From positions 1-46,985 of the forward strand of contig QHSL01000088.1 of the NCBI GenBank assembly GCA_003220435.1: 46,985 nucleotides of DNA. Direction: 5' to 3'. Positions 10,306 through 17,726 of this stretch are shown piece after piece (position 1 is the first letter of the stretch; each line of letters begins with the position of its first letter). Position numbers and translations under genes: made by a program. The notes under the pieces are model-generated. The model was not told the origin of the DNA, did no database searches, and was given only the letters and a program-made list of their open reading frames with translations. This DNA comes from Candidatus Rokuibacteriota bacterium. Lineage in GTDB: Bacteria > Methylomirabilota > Methylomirabilia > Rokubacteriales > CSP1-6.

Positions 10306-10362
10306 GCGCCGACGGCCGCGCGGGGCCCCAACGCCGGACGGGGGCTGTGGCCTCCCCGCTGG

Positions 10363-11100
10363 CTACTCATCAAAATCGACGAGCAGCGCGGCGTGATCGC
10401 TCGGTGCTCCTTTCCGCCCGCCGCGCGAGCCGGCCCACACGTACGCGGCGTCTTGCAGCCGCGCGAGCAGCGCGCCGTTGACGAAGGCCTGGTCGATCCG
10501 GAAGCCGTTCCGGCCGTTCGGCGAGTACCAGGTATAGGCGCGTGCTTCGGCACGGAGGTGGCGAAAGGCATCGAGCCACCCGCAGACGGCGAGGGAGTCT
10601 ATCCAGCCCTCTTCGCGCGCGCTGAACACGGGCACTTCCTCGTCGAGCCCGCGCCGGCCGGAGTTCGTGTCGCCGACGAAGAGGGCCGGCCCCAGGCGCC
10701 ACCGGCGGGCGCACGCCAGCACCGCGTCGAGGAACCGGTACTTGCGCCCCGTCACCCGGTTCGGCACGTGCATGGCCCCCAGCAGCAGCGGGCGAGGCGC
10801 GTTCACGGAAGCGAGCAGCCACCGGCCCGGCTCGCGCGGCTGCGTCGAAAGCCGGAGACGCCTCAGGGGCCACCGCGCCGCGACGAGCAGGGCATTGGCG
10901 GTCGGATTTCGGGAGCTGGCGCTCGTGCATTGATGAACGAGCCCGAACGCGGCGAGTGCGCGTGCGAGCTCGAGGCTGGGCGGTGTCGCACGGAATTCGG
11001 ACAGGACCACGGCATCGGGGGCCCATCGCGCGAGGTGACGGGAGATCCGTGGGACACGCACGCCGCCGCCCGCGCGAATGTTCCAGGCAACGATGCGCAT
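10363..11100 (-). CDS. Endonuclease/exonuclease/phosphatase family protein
   Basis: Metal-dependent phosphodiesterase fold of the DNase I/exonuclease III superfamily, 245 residues. Visible family motifs are IVAWNIRAGG (Asn7), VVLSEFR (Glu35), GDTNS in the middle, RIDQAFV and the terminal SDHAALLVDF with the catalytic His. Substrate (nucleic acid or other phosphodiester) cannot be decided. No signal peptide. It follows the pncC gene by 8 nt on the same strand and is convergent with the hybrid kinase gene, 57 nt away. Confidence 0.85.
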   Translation of the reverse strand: MRIVAWNIRAGGGVRVPRISRHLARWAPDAVVLSEFRATPPSLELARALAAFGLVHQCTSASSRNPTANALLVAARWPLRRLRLSTQPREPGRWLLASVNAPRPLLLGAMHVPNRVTGRKYRFLDAVLACARRWRLGPALFVGDTNSGRRGLDEEVPVFSAREEGWIDSLAVCGWLDAFRHLRAEARAYTWYSPNGRNGFRIDQAFVNGALLARLQDAAYVWAGSRGGRKGAPSDHAALLVDFDE

Positions 11101-11108
11101 CGCTGTGG

Positions 11109-11597
11109 TCAGCGGGACTTACGTAACGACGTCTCCAGCAGGTCCAGCGCGGCCTTTGCGAACGCCCACATGTTCTTCTCGCGATCGCCCTGCCCGGTCT
11201 CCAGCGTGACCGCGCGTTCGACGGGTCCCGCCACCGCGATGCACGCATGGCCGGCCGCGTCGCCATAGCGGTTGCCGGTGGGGCCGGTGGCGCCCGTCTC
11301 GGCTAGCCCCCACGTGGCGCCCAGCAACTCGCGGATCATCCGCGCCTTGACGAGCGCGTACGCCTCGGTGCTCGACCGGATACCCGTGACCGAATCGTCC
11401 GGCACCCGCAGCAGCGCGCGCCGCGCCGCCTGGGTGTAGATGACGCCGCCGCCCAGGAAGTAGGCGGAGGCGCCGGGCACGGCGAGCAGCGCAGCCGAGA
11501 TCAATCCGCCGGCGGACGACTCCGCGACGCCGATCGTCTCCTTGCGCTCCTTCAGCAACGCCCCGAGCGTCGCCGCCATCGTCGCGAGCTCGTTCAT
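11109..11597 (-). CDS. pncC: CinA C-terminal domain protein (NMN amidohydrolase)
   Basis: Stand-alone CinA C-terminal domain, 162 residues, matching PncC, which deamidates nicotinamide mononucleotide to nicotinic acid mononucleotide in the pyridine-nucleotide salvage cycle. Family motifs: TIGVAESSAGGLISAALLAVPGAS near 22-45, then GGGVIYTQAARRALL, and AETGATGPTGNRYGDAAG with the conserved Gly-rich catalytic loop. No N-terminal molybdopterin-like domain is present, unlike long CinA. Probably cotranscribed with the downstream nuclease gene; 67 nt separate it from the sigma-54 activator upstream. Confidence 0.9.
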   Translation of the reverse strand: MNELATMAATLGALLKERKETIGVAESSAGGLISAALLAVPGASAYFLGGGVIYTQAARRALLRVPDDSVTGIRSSTEAYALVKARMIRELLGATWGLAETGATGPTGNRYGDAAGHACIAVAGPVERAVTLETGQGDREKNMWAFAKAALDLLETSLRKSR

Positions 11598-11664
11598 GAC
11601 GCTGCGACCTTAGGTGCACGTCGGGAGGTTGTCAAGCAGATCGGCGAACGGCGGACGACGAACG

Positions 11665-12666
11665 CTAGGCGCGGCGGGACGGTGACGCCAGCTGGCACTC
11701 GGCGATCTTGTTGAGCAGCGTCTTGTAACTGACCTTGAGGATCCGGGAGGCCTCGGCGCGATTCCACCGCACGCGCTCGAGGACCTCGAGGAGGGCCTTG
11801 CGCTCGGCCTCCCGGGCGCCGCGGCGGGCGATCTCGCGCAGCCCCTCGGAGGCGGGTACGGGAGATGCCGGCGCCGCACGATGCCCGTTCCCGTTCCGAC
11901 CACGCTCGGCGAGACTCTCGAACGCCTGCTCACCGTCGGCGAGCACCACCATGCGCCGGATCGTGTTCTCCAGCTCCCGCACGTTCCCCGACCAGGTGTG
12001 TGCCGTGAGACGCGCCAGCGTATCGGGCGAGAGCTGCTTCTGCCGCCCGTACTGCTCGTTGAAGCGGTCCAGGAACCAGGCCGCCAGAAGCGGGATCTCC
12101 TCCCGGCGCTCCCGGAGCGGAGGAACCAGGAGCTCGACCACATTGAGGCGGTAGTAGAGGTCCTCGCGGAACTCGCCCCGGACCAGGGCCTGCTCGAGGT
12201 CCCGGTTGGTGGCGGCGATCACGCGCGCCTCGACGGCGATGAGGTCGTGGCCTCCGACACGAGCGAACCGGAAATCCTGGAGCACGTGGAGCAGCTTGGC
12301 CTGGAGGCCGAGCGGCAGCTCCGCGATCTCGTCCAGGTAGATCGTGCCCGCTTTCGCATACTCGAATTGGCCCGCCTTGCGCCGGTGGGCCCCGGTGAAG
12401 GCGCCCTTTTCGTGGCCGAAGAGCTCGGACTCGAGCAGCCCTTGAGGAATCGCCGCGCAGTTGACCTTGATGAACGGGCCTTGCCGGCGGGTCGAGTGGG
12501 CATGGATAGCCCGGGCGACGAGGTCCTTGCCGACCCCGCTCTCTCCCCGGATCAGGACCGTCGCGTCCGTGTCGGCGACGCTCTCGATGATCGACTGGAT
12601 GGCCCGCATCCCTGGACTACCGTTGAGAATCGGACCACGCTCTCTCACGCCCGAGGGGGCACGCAA
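11665..12666 (-). CDS. Sigma-54 activator lacking a receiver domain
   Basis: AAA+ enhancer-binding protein, 333 residues. Walker A GESGVGKD is at 41-48, the sigma-54 contact loop GAFTGA at 88-93, then YLDEIAELPLGLQAKLL and GNVRELENTIRRMVVLADG. The C-terminal Fis-type helix-turn-helix contains NRAEASRILKVSYKTLLNKI. The AAA+ domain begins almost at the N-terminus, so no receiver or other input domain exists. An in-frame TAA lies six codons upstream of the TTG, so the ORF cannot extend. The TTG start is weakly supported; ATG at residue 20 would cut into the domain. Such proteins (PspF-like) are normally controlled by a partner protein instead of phosphorylation. Confidence 0.9.
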   Translation of the reverse strand: MRAPSGVRERGPILNGSPGMRAIQSIIESVADTDATVLIRGESGVGKDLVARAIHAHSTRRQGPFIKVNCAAIPQGLLESELFGHEKGAFTGAHRRKAGQFEYAKAGTIYLDEIAELPLGLQAKLLHVLQDFRFARVGGHDLIAVEARVIAATNRDLEQALVRGEFREDLYYRLNVVELLVPPLRERREEIPLLAAWFLDRFNEQYGRQKQLSPDTLARLTAHTWSGNVRELENTIRRMVVLADGEQAFESLAERGRNGNGHRAAPASPVPASEGLREIARRGAREAERKALLEVLERVRWNRAEASRILKVSYKTLLNKIAECQLASPSRRA

Positions 12667-12687
12667 TGCGAATGCCAGAAATTACAT

Positions 12688-12717
12688 ATTGCAACTACCT
12701 GATTTATTTGGTGTCAA
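12688..12717 (-). promoter_or_regulatory. Predicted sigma-70 promoter of the sigma-54 activator gene
   Basis: Minus strand: TTGACA (12717-12712, perfect -35), 18-nt spacer, TGCAAT (12693-12688). It lies in an AT-rich island unusual for this window, about 20 nt before the TTG start. The activator can therefore be expressed apart from the upstream kinase gene. Confidence 0.5.
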
Positions 12718-12738
12718 CCGGCGTAGATAACGGCCATC

Positions 12739-12757
12739 TGATCAGGAATTGATCAGG
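12739..12757. repeat. Direct repeat of TGATCAGG, possible operator
   Basis: TGATCAGG occurs at 12739-12746 and 12750-12757, 11 bp apart or about one helical turn. Each contains the palindrome TGATCA. They span the end of the kinase gene and lie upstream of the -35 of the activator gene, a position suitable for regulator binding. Chance occurrence cannot be excluded. Confidence 0.35.
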
Positions 12758-14184
12758 TGTGGTAACAAAACAGTGAATCGGCTTCCCTTGCCCTCATGCG
12801 ACTCGGCAGTCACGCGACCGCCGTGGGCCTCCGCGATGCCCCTCACGATCGCCAGTCCCAAGCCTGTTCCACCCCGTTCGCGGTGCGCCTGGCGGTAGGC
12901 GTCGAAGATGTGGGGCAGCGCCTCGGCCGGGATGCCCACCCCGGTGTCTTCGACCTGGAGCTCGAACTCCGTGCCGGCGTCGATCAACCGGGCGACGACG
13001 CGCCCGCCGCGCGGCGTGAATCGGATCGCGTTGGCTCCCAGATTGACGACCAGCTGGTGCAGCCGCTCCTCGTCGCCGCGGTAGCTGAAGTCCGTGCCGA
13101 GGCGCTCGCACTCGAGGGTCACGCCCGCCTCGGCGGCGCGAGGGTGAAGCTCCTCGAAGGCGCGGTCCACGAGCTCCGCCAGATCGAGTGGTTTTCGCTG
13201 AACCTCGATGAGCCCGGCTTGCAGCCGCGACATCTCGAGGATCTGGTTGACGAGCCCGAGCAGGCGCCCGGAGCTCTGCGTGATGATGTCCGCGAGGCGC
13301 CGCTGCTTGTTGGTGAGCGGTCCGGCGACATTGTCGTGCAGCAGCTCGGCCGCACCGCGAATCGAGGTGAGGGGCGACCGGAGCTCGTGCGCGACCGCCG
13401 CGAAGAACTCCTGACGGGTCTCCTCCAGCCGTCGCAGCTGCTCGGCCATCGAGTTGAACGACCGCGCCAGCGCGCCGATCTCGTCGCGACTCCGGATCCC
13501 GACGAGTCCGTGGAAGGCGCCCGAGGCGACCTCGGCCGTCGCCCCCGACAGCAGGTCGAGCGAGCGCGTCATGCGCCGCGCGACGAAGGCCGTGCTGAGC
13601 AGCGCGAGCGCGACGGCGGCGCCCAGCGCGATCAGCACCCCGGTCCACGTGAGCGCCTCGAGGCGCGCGGCCTCGGCCTGCGCCGCGAGGATCGCGGTGT
13701 GCGTCGCCGCCATCAGCCCATCGAGGCTCTTCTGCACCTGCTCGGCCAGCTGACGCGCGTCGGCATCGCTCAGGCGCAGGGCGCCCGCGCGGTCGCCGAG
13801 CTTCAGCAGCGCGTGCTCCTCGGCGACGACGCGGCGGTACCCCGCGAAGGCGGCGCTCGCCTCGCTGAGGTGCAGCCCCTCCCATCGGCCCTGCGCGTAT
13901 CCGGCGAGGCGCTCGAGATCCGCGGCGACTTTCGCCGCCCGGTCGCTCCATGCGCTCGCGTAGCGTGGGTCGCCCAGCACGACGGCCCGCGCCTCGAGTC
14001 GGAGGAGCGGCGCCATCCCTTCGCGAGCGCTCGCGGTGAGGCGGAGCGCGGGCACCGCACGGATCGCAATCTCGCGATTGACCGAGACGAGGCTCGCCAC
14101 CGCGCGCAGGCTCAAGGCTCCGACGCCCGCGAGCACGACGATCACGAGCGCCGACGTCAGAAAGATCTTCGAGGCCAGCCGCAT
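12742..14184 (-). CDS. Sensor histidine kinase with four-helix-type sensor and HAMP
   Basis: Membrane sensor kinase, 480 residues. Helix 1 is at about 7-27, an alpha-helical extracytoplasmic sensor of about 150 residues follows (four-helix-bundle, chemoreceptor-like), helix 2 is at about 178-202, HAMP at 203-256, HisKA with His266 in AVAHELRSPLTSIRGAAELL, and HATPase with NLGANAIRFTPRGG, DTGVGIP and GGTGLGLAIV. A ribosome-binding site (GGGGAG) precedes the ATG. The next gene is a sigma-54 activator without a receiver, so the true phosphorylation target is not adjacent. A strong promoter lies about 220 nt upstream. Confidence 0.94.
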   Translation of the reverse strand: MRLASKIFLTSALVIVVLAGVGALSLRAVASLVSVNREIAIRAVPALRLTASAREGMAPLLRLEARAVVLGDPRYASAWSDRAAKVAADLERLAGYAQGRWEGLHLSEASAAFAGYRRVVAEEHALLKLGDRAGALRLSDADARQLAEQVQKSLDGLMAATHTAILAAQAEAARLEALTWTGVLIALGAAVALALLSTAFVARRMTRSLDLLSGATAEVASGAFHGLVGIRSRDEIGALARSFNSMAEQLRRLEETRQEFFAAVAHELRSPLTSIRGAAELLHDNVAGPLTNKQRRLADIITQSSGRLLGLVNQILEMSRLQAGLIEVQRKPLDLAELVDRAFEELHPRAAEAGVTLECERLGTDFSYRGDEERLHQLVVNLGANAIRFTPRGGRVVARLIDAGTEFELQVEDTGVGIPAEALPHIFDAYRQAHRERGGTGLGLAIVRGIAEAHGGRVTAESHEGKGSRFTVLLPHLINS

Positions 14185-14410
14185 TTCGTTCTCCCCTGGT
14201 GACCGTCGGATGATCGCGGCGGCCGCCGAAAGCGGTCGCAGCGAATCAGTCGATCGATCGACGATTGGACCGGGATCCCGAGGGACCCGCGCGTCCGGGA
14301 ACAGCTACCGGGAACGAATGAAAGAGGGGGAGGGGAGGGCAGTCTTCAGAAGACGCCGCGACCAGCGAGCCGAAATGCCGGCGGATGGTTCAGCCGCATG
14401 ACCACCCGCG

Positions 14411-14439
14411 AGTCTAGGAGGTTGCGGTGGACGTGTCAA
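14411..14439 (-). promoter_or_regulatory. Predicted strong sigma-70 promoter of the kinase gene
   Basis: Minus strand: TTGACA (14439-14434), exactly 17 nt, TAGACT (14416-14411). This is the best sigma-70 match noticed in the window. It lies immediately after the stop of the PA2778-type gene and gives a 5' leader of about 220 nt before the ATG at 14184. That leader (14185-14404) holds a small GTCTTC/GAAGAC hairpin at 14342-14354 and a TCGATCGATCGA palindrome near 14248; no other gene is seen in it. Confidence 0.6.
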
Positions 14440-14455
14440 TATCGTTCGGCGCTCG

Positions 14456-15388
14456 CTACCGGGAAACCTCGCCGAGCGTCGCGCGGTAGGTGTCCAGGTC
14501 GCCCCGCGCGAGGCGCAGCGCCGTCTCGGCGGCGGCGATCGCGTCCTCGCGCCGCTTCTGGCGGGCCAGGACGTGCGCCAGGTTGTTCCACGCGGCGGGC
14601 TCGTCGGGGCGCCCGTCGATGGCACGGCGGAACGCCTCTTCGGCGCCGGCATCGTCGCCGAGCCGGTATCGAGCGTTGCCGAGACCGAGCAGCCCCGCAT
14701 AGCTGGCCGGCCAGCGCCGCAGCAGCGTCGCGTACGCTGCGGCGGCATCGGCGTGACGTCCGGCGCGCTCGAGGCCGCTCGCCGCCTGGAGCATCGCGGG
14801 CTCGGTCGCGCTCGCCGGCAGCGCACTCGGCGGAAGGATCACGGCGGCCCATCGCTCGCCGCGCTCCCACGTCGCTTCGAAGGTCCGCAGCGACTCGGTG
14901 TGGCGCGCTCGCGTCCCCGAGCGCAAGAGGATCGTGCTCGCCTCGAGGTCGTAGCCGATCGCGACGGCGAAGTGCCAGCGCGGGATCCAGGCGAGCCCGA
15001 GGTTCTGAAACACCAGGACGGGATGGCCGGCGGCGAGCTCCGCGACCACGTTCGACAGCGTCGTCACCGGGAGCACGAGCTGCCCGTGGCGGCGTGCGGC
15101 CGCGACGATGTCCGTGCGAAGCGTGCCTTCGCGACCGGGCGTGTAGACCTGATCGACCAGATCATCCGGTCTCGTTGGGGCGCCCGACCAGCCGAGGACC
15201 ATCGCGAGCGCCGCCGGCCCGCAGTAGTTGCGATCCTGCTCGACGAACGGAACACCGCCGACTTCGACCCGCCGCGGTAGGGCTTCCGTGCCGGAGAGCG
15301 GCGGCAACCGAAACGCGATGGAGCATCCGGCCAGCACGAGCGCCAGGAGGCCGAGCGCGACGCGGCCCCTGCCGAGCGTGGGCGTCAC
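14456..15388 (-). CDS. PA2778-family lipoprotein: C39-like cysteine peptidase with TPR tail
   Basis: Predicted lipoprotein, 310 residues. The signal peptide ends in a lipobox (VLAGC, Cys22). A papain-fold C39-like domain follows, with catalytic Cys56 in QDRNYCGPAALAMVL and His139 in WIPRWHFAVAIGYD. From about 195 to 305 there are tetratricopeptide-like repeats (AAYATLLRRWPASYAGLLGLGNARYRL and following). This architecture matches the PA2778 family, found next to PA2779 partners in many Gram-negative genomes; its substrate is unknown. It starts 4 nt after the PA2779-type gene, clearly one transcript. It probably acts in the periplasm or at the inner face of the outer membrane. Confidence 0.88.
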   Translation of the reverse strand: MTPTLGRGRVALGLLALVLAGCSIAFRLPPLSGTEALPRRVEVGGVPFVEQDRNYCGPAALAMVLGWSGAPTRPDDLVDQVYTPGREGTLRTDIVAAARRHGQLVLPVTTLSNVVAELAAGHPVLVFQNLGLAWIPRWHFAVAIGYDLEASTILLRSGTRARHTESLRTFEATWERGERWAAVILPPSALPASATEPAMLQAASGLERAGRHADAAAAYATLLRRWPASYAGLLGLGNARYRLGDDAGAEEAFRRAIDGRPDEPAAWNNLAHVLARQKRREDAIAAAETALRLARGDLDTYRATLGEVSR

Positions 15389-15392
15389 CGGG

Positions 15393-15815
15393 TTACTGGG
15401 TCTTGCTCTTCTTGATAAAGGGGAAGATGTTGGTCACCCCGGTGAGGTCGAGGATCAGAAGCGTCAGGAAGGTCAGCGCCGCGGCGATGAGGAGGATCTC
15501 GGGTGGTCCGATCTGCCCGGCGGGCTGCGCGTCGAGCGAGCCGGCGAGCCGCTGAACCTCGGCGTCGGAGAGCGCGGCGACGCGGGCGACGGCCTCTTCT
15601 GGACGGACGCCGAGCCGGATCATCTGCGCCTGCACGTCCTCTCTGAGCTGGAAGCTCGTCACGCGATCGCGGCTCGCGGCGGCCGCGCTCTCCGCGATCA
15701 CGCGCTCCGTCTCGATCAGGCCCGCCTGCGCGACGCTGACCGGCACCGTGACCCATGTCACCACGACGGCCATGGCCAGCGCCGTGAGCTTGAAGGAAGT
15801 CCTCCGACGTCTCAT
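15393..15815 (-). CDS. PA2779-family membrane protein
   Basis: 140 residues. An N-terminal helix (about 9-28, LTALAMAVVVTWVTVPVSVA) acts as signal or anchor. A charged middle region follows (DRVTSFQLREDVQAQMIRLGVRPEEAVARVAALSDAEVQRL), then a C-terminal transmembrane helix (about 107-128, ILLIAAALTFLTLLILDLTGV) and a basic end IKKSKTQ. The middle motif and C-terminal helix are characteristic of the PA2779 family, which pairs with the adjacent PA2778-type peptidase. Function is not established. A substrate or membrane partner of the peptidase is a reasonable inference. Confidence 0.88.
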   Translation of the reverse strand: MRRRRTSFKLTALAMAVVVTWVTVPVSVAQAGLIETERVIAESAAAASRDRVTSFQLREDVQAQMIRLGVRPEEAVARVAALSDAEVQRLAGSLDAQPAGQIGPPEILLIAAALTFLTLLILDLTGVTNIFPFIKKSKTQ

Positions 15816-15828
15816 CGCTCCGCCTCCC

Positions 15829-16443
15829 TCAACCCGGGTAGCCTCGGTTGCGCATGCACGACGAATACGCGTTGCGATACGCTTCGTCGTGCTTCTTGTT
15901 CTCGTTGAGGCCGTAGAGCGTGCCGCCGGCGGCGCCGACCACGCCTCCGATCGCCGCCCCTTTGCCGGCGCCCTTGCCGCCGCCAGCGATCCCGCCGCCG
16001 GCGGCCCCGATGGCCGCGCCCGCCACGGCGCCGATCAGCGCATCCGTCACGGTCTCCTTGGTATTGCTGCGCTCACCGACCTGCTCCGCCGCATAGCGGT
16101 TGCACGCGTCGATCGCCTCCTGCGTGGGGACTGCCGCGGCCGGAGGAGGACTCGGCGGGGGACTGACCGTCGGGGGCGCTGGCGTTGCCGGTGGCGGCGG
16201 GGGCGGTGCGGTCGCTGCGGCCTGCTGAACCGGCGCCGGCTTGGGCTTCACGACCGCCGCGGGCCTCGGAGTCGGCTGTGGTGTCGCGGCAACCTGGCGG
16301 GGAGGCGTGGCTGGCGGCGTGACGGCCTCGTTGGTTTCGAGGCTCGTCTCGTTCCCCGACCAACGAGCCACGACCAGCCCGGTCACGATCGCGGTGCTCG
16401 CCACGAGAGCCATCACGATGACGGTCAGCTTCCAAGGATTCAT
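15829..16443 (-). CDS. Glycine-zipper membrane protein with Pro/Ala-rich linker
   Basis: 204 residues, no specific function recognised. An N-terminal transmembrane helix at about 7-26 is followed by a Pro/Ala/Thr-rich linker (about 40-110). Near 130-180 there is a glycine zipper (VAGAAIGAAGGGIAGGGKG and continuing) of the type that inserts into membranes or packs between helices. The C-terminus (LNENKKHDEAYRNAYSSCMRNRGYPG) resembles the tail of small YMGG-like and entericidin-type envelope proteins. It lies 13 nt upstream of the PA2779-type gene on the same strand, so it may belong to the same envelope unit. Confidence 0.75.
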   Translation of the reverse strand: MNPWKLTVIVMALVASTAIVTGLVVARWSGNETSLETNEAVTPPATPPRQVAATPQPTPRPAAVVKPKPAPVQQAAATAPPPPPPATPAPPTVSPPPSPPPAAAVPTQEAIDACNRYAAEQVGERSNTKETVTDALIGAVAGAAIGAAGGGIAGGGKGAGKGAAIGGVVGAAGGTLYGLNENKKHDEAYRNAYSSCMRNRGYPG

Positions 16444-16452
16444 GCCGCCCGC

Positions 16453-16617
16453 TCAGTGCAAGAGCCGTCCCAACGTCGGGTGGCCCGCGTAGTGGTCCTC
16501 GGCGCGTCGAGTCAGCGCAATGCTTCTGGTGAGTTCGGACGCGTGCCGAGTGATCGCAGCACCTTGCGCCGTGATCACGTCAGGGCAACTTTTACAGAGG
16601 TGTTCTTCCGCTGACAC
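16453..16617 (-). CDS. Possible 54-aa protein with a CxxC motif
   Basis: Unrecognised small ORF starting at GTG (MSAEEHLCKSCPDVI) and ending GHPTLGRLLH. It overlaps the last 26 nt of the acyl-CoA dehydrogenase gene in another frame and ends 9 nt before the glycine-zipper gene, filling the gap exactly. It contains Cys-Lys-Ser-Cys near the N-terminus and an amphipathic helical body. Amino-acid composition looks protein-like. No clear Shine-Dalgarno sequence is seen, so translation would depend on coupling. It may be real or a chance open frame. Confidence 0.35.
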   Translation of the reverse strand: MSAEEHLCKSCPDVITAQGAAITRHASELTRSIALTRRAEDHYAGHPTLGRLLH

Positions 16618-17725
16618 TCTCCAGGCCGATCGCGCCCGCGACAACCTCCAGGTGGAGCTGAGCCTCACCGAAGTCGAGGCTGGCCGCCTGGATCCGCTTG
16701 TGGATCAGGTGGAGCGGATGCTCCTCGCAGTAGCTGATGGCGCCGAAGATCTGATGGCCGCGGCGGGCCACCGCCAGGCACGCCTCCCCCGCGTACGCCT
16801 TGGCCATCGCCACGTCGACCGCAGCCGGCAATTCCTCGGACGCCTTCCAGGCCGCCGTATAGAGGAGCGCGCGCGAGGCGTCCACGTCGCGCACCAGGTC
16901 CGCGCAGGAGTGCTGGATGGCCTGGTAGCCGCCGATCGGCCGCCCACCCTGAACGCGCGTCTTCGCGTGCTCGACGGCGAGCTCGAGCACGTGCTGCGCG
17001 GCGCCGACCATCTCGGCCGTCCGCGCGAGCGCGCCCGCCTGGAGCGCCGAAGCCAGAACCTCGCGGGCCCGGCCAGCCGAACCCAGCCGATCGTCGGCGC
17101 TCACCTCCACGCCGCCGAAGCCCACCTCGAACAGCTTCTCTCCGCTCAGCGTGTCGAGCGGCAGGCGCGTGATCCCCGCGCGATCTGTCGGCAGAATGAG
17201 CAGGCTGAGCCCTCCGCCCTCGCGGATCGCGACGATCAGGTCGTCGGCGATGTGGGCGTCCTTGACGAAGAGCTTGCGCCCGTTCAGCCGACCGGGGACC
17301 TGGCAATCGACCGCGACCGCGCCGGGATCGAACGAGCCGGTTTCCTCGACGAGCGCCAGGGTCGCGAGTCGCTCGCCGGCGGCCAGCGCCGGGAGCAGAC
17401 GCTTCTGCTGGGCCGGGCTTCCGGCGGCGAGCAGCAGCGACGTGGCCACGACGGCGCTCGTCACGAAGGGGCCGGGCAGACCGGCGCGCCCCATTTCCTC
17501 TACGAGCAGGATGACGTCGAGGAGCGAGCCGCCGCTGCCGCCGAGATCGGGCGGGATCAGGAGCCCCGGCCAGCCGAGCTCGGCCAGGCGTCGCCAGAGC
17601 GGCTCGTCGAAGCCGCGTGCGTCGAGCGCGAGACGCTGCGCCAGCTCCGGCGGGCACTGCTGGCGAAGGAACGCGCGGGCCGTCGAGATCAGGATGTGCT
17701 GGGAGGCGGAGGGGCGGAAGTCCAT
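16592..17725 (-). CDS. Acyl-CoA dehydrogenase family protein (second subunit)
   Basis: FAD-dependent acyl-CoA dehydrogenase fold, 377 residues. The N-terminal helical domain includes LAELGWPGLLIPPDLGGSGGSLLDVILLVEEMGRAG, a middle beta domain follows, and the C-terminal helical domain contains GGRPIGGYQAIQHSCADLVRDVDASRALLY. It oxidises an acyl-CoA at the alpha-beta position, passing electrons to electron-transfer flavoprotein. The ATG is one base after the TGA of another acyl-CoA dehydrogenase gene. Such pairs often form heteromers acting on bulky substrates such as steroid or aromatic side chains; that is known from other bacteria and only inferred here. The usual catalytic Glu could not be placed with certainty. 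Confidence 0.9.
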   Translation of the reverse strand: MDFRPSASQHILISTARAFLRQQCPPELAQRLALDARGFDEPLWRRLAELGWPGLLIPPDLGGSGGSLLDVILLVEEMGRAGLPGPFVTSAVVATSLLLAAGSPAQQKRLLPALAAGERLATLALVEETGSFDPGAVAVDCQVPGRLNGRKLFVKDAHIADDLIVAIREGGGLSLLILPTDRAGITRLPLDTLSGEKLFEVGFGGVEVSADDRLGSAGRAREVLASALQAGALARTAEMVGAAQHVLELAVEHAKTRVQGGRPIGGYQAIQHSCADLVRDVDASRALLYTAAWKASEELPAAVDVAMAKAYAGEACLAVARRGHQIFGAISYCEEHPLHLIHKRIQAASLDFGEAQLHLEVVAGAIGLESVSGRTPL

Positions 17726-17726
17726 C

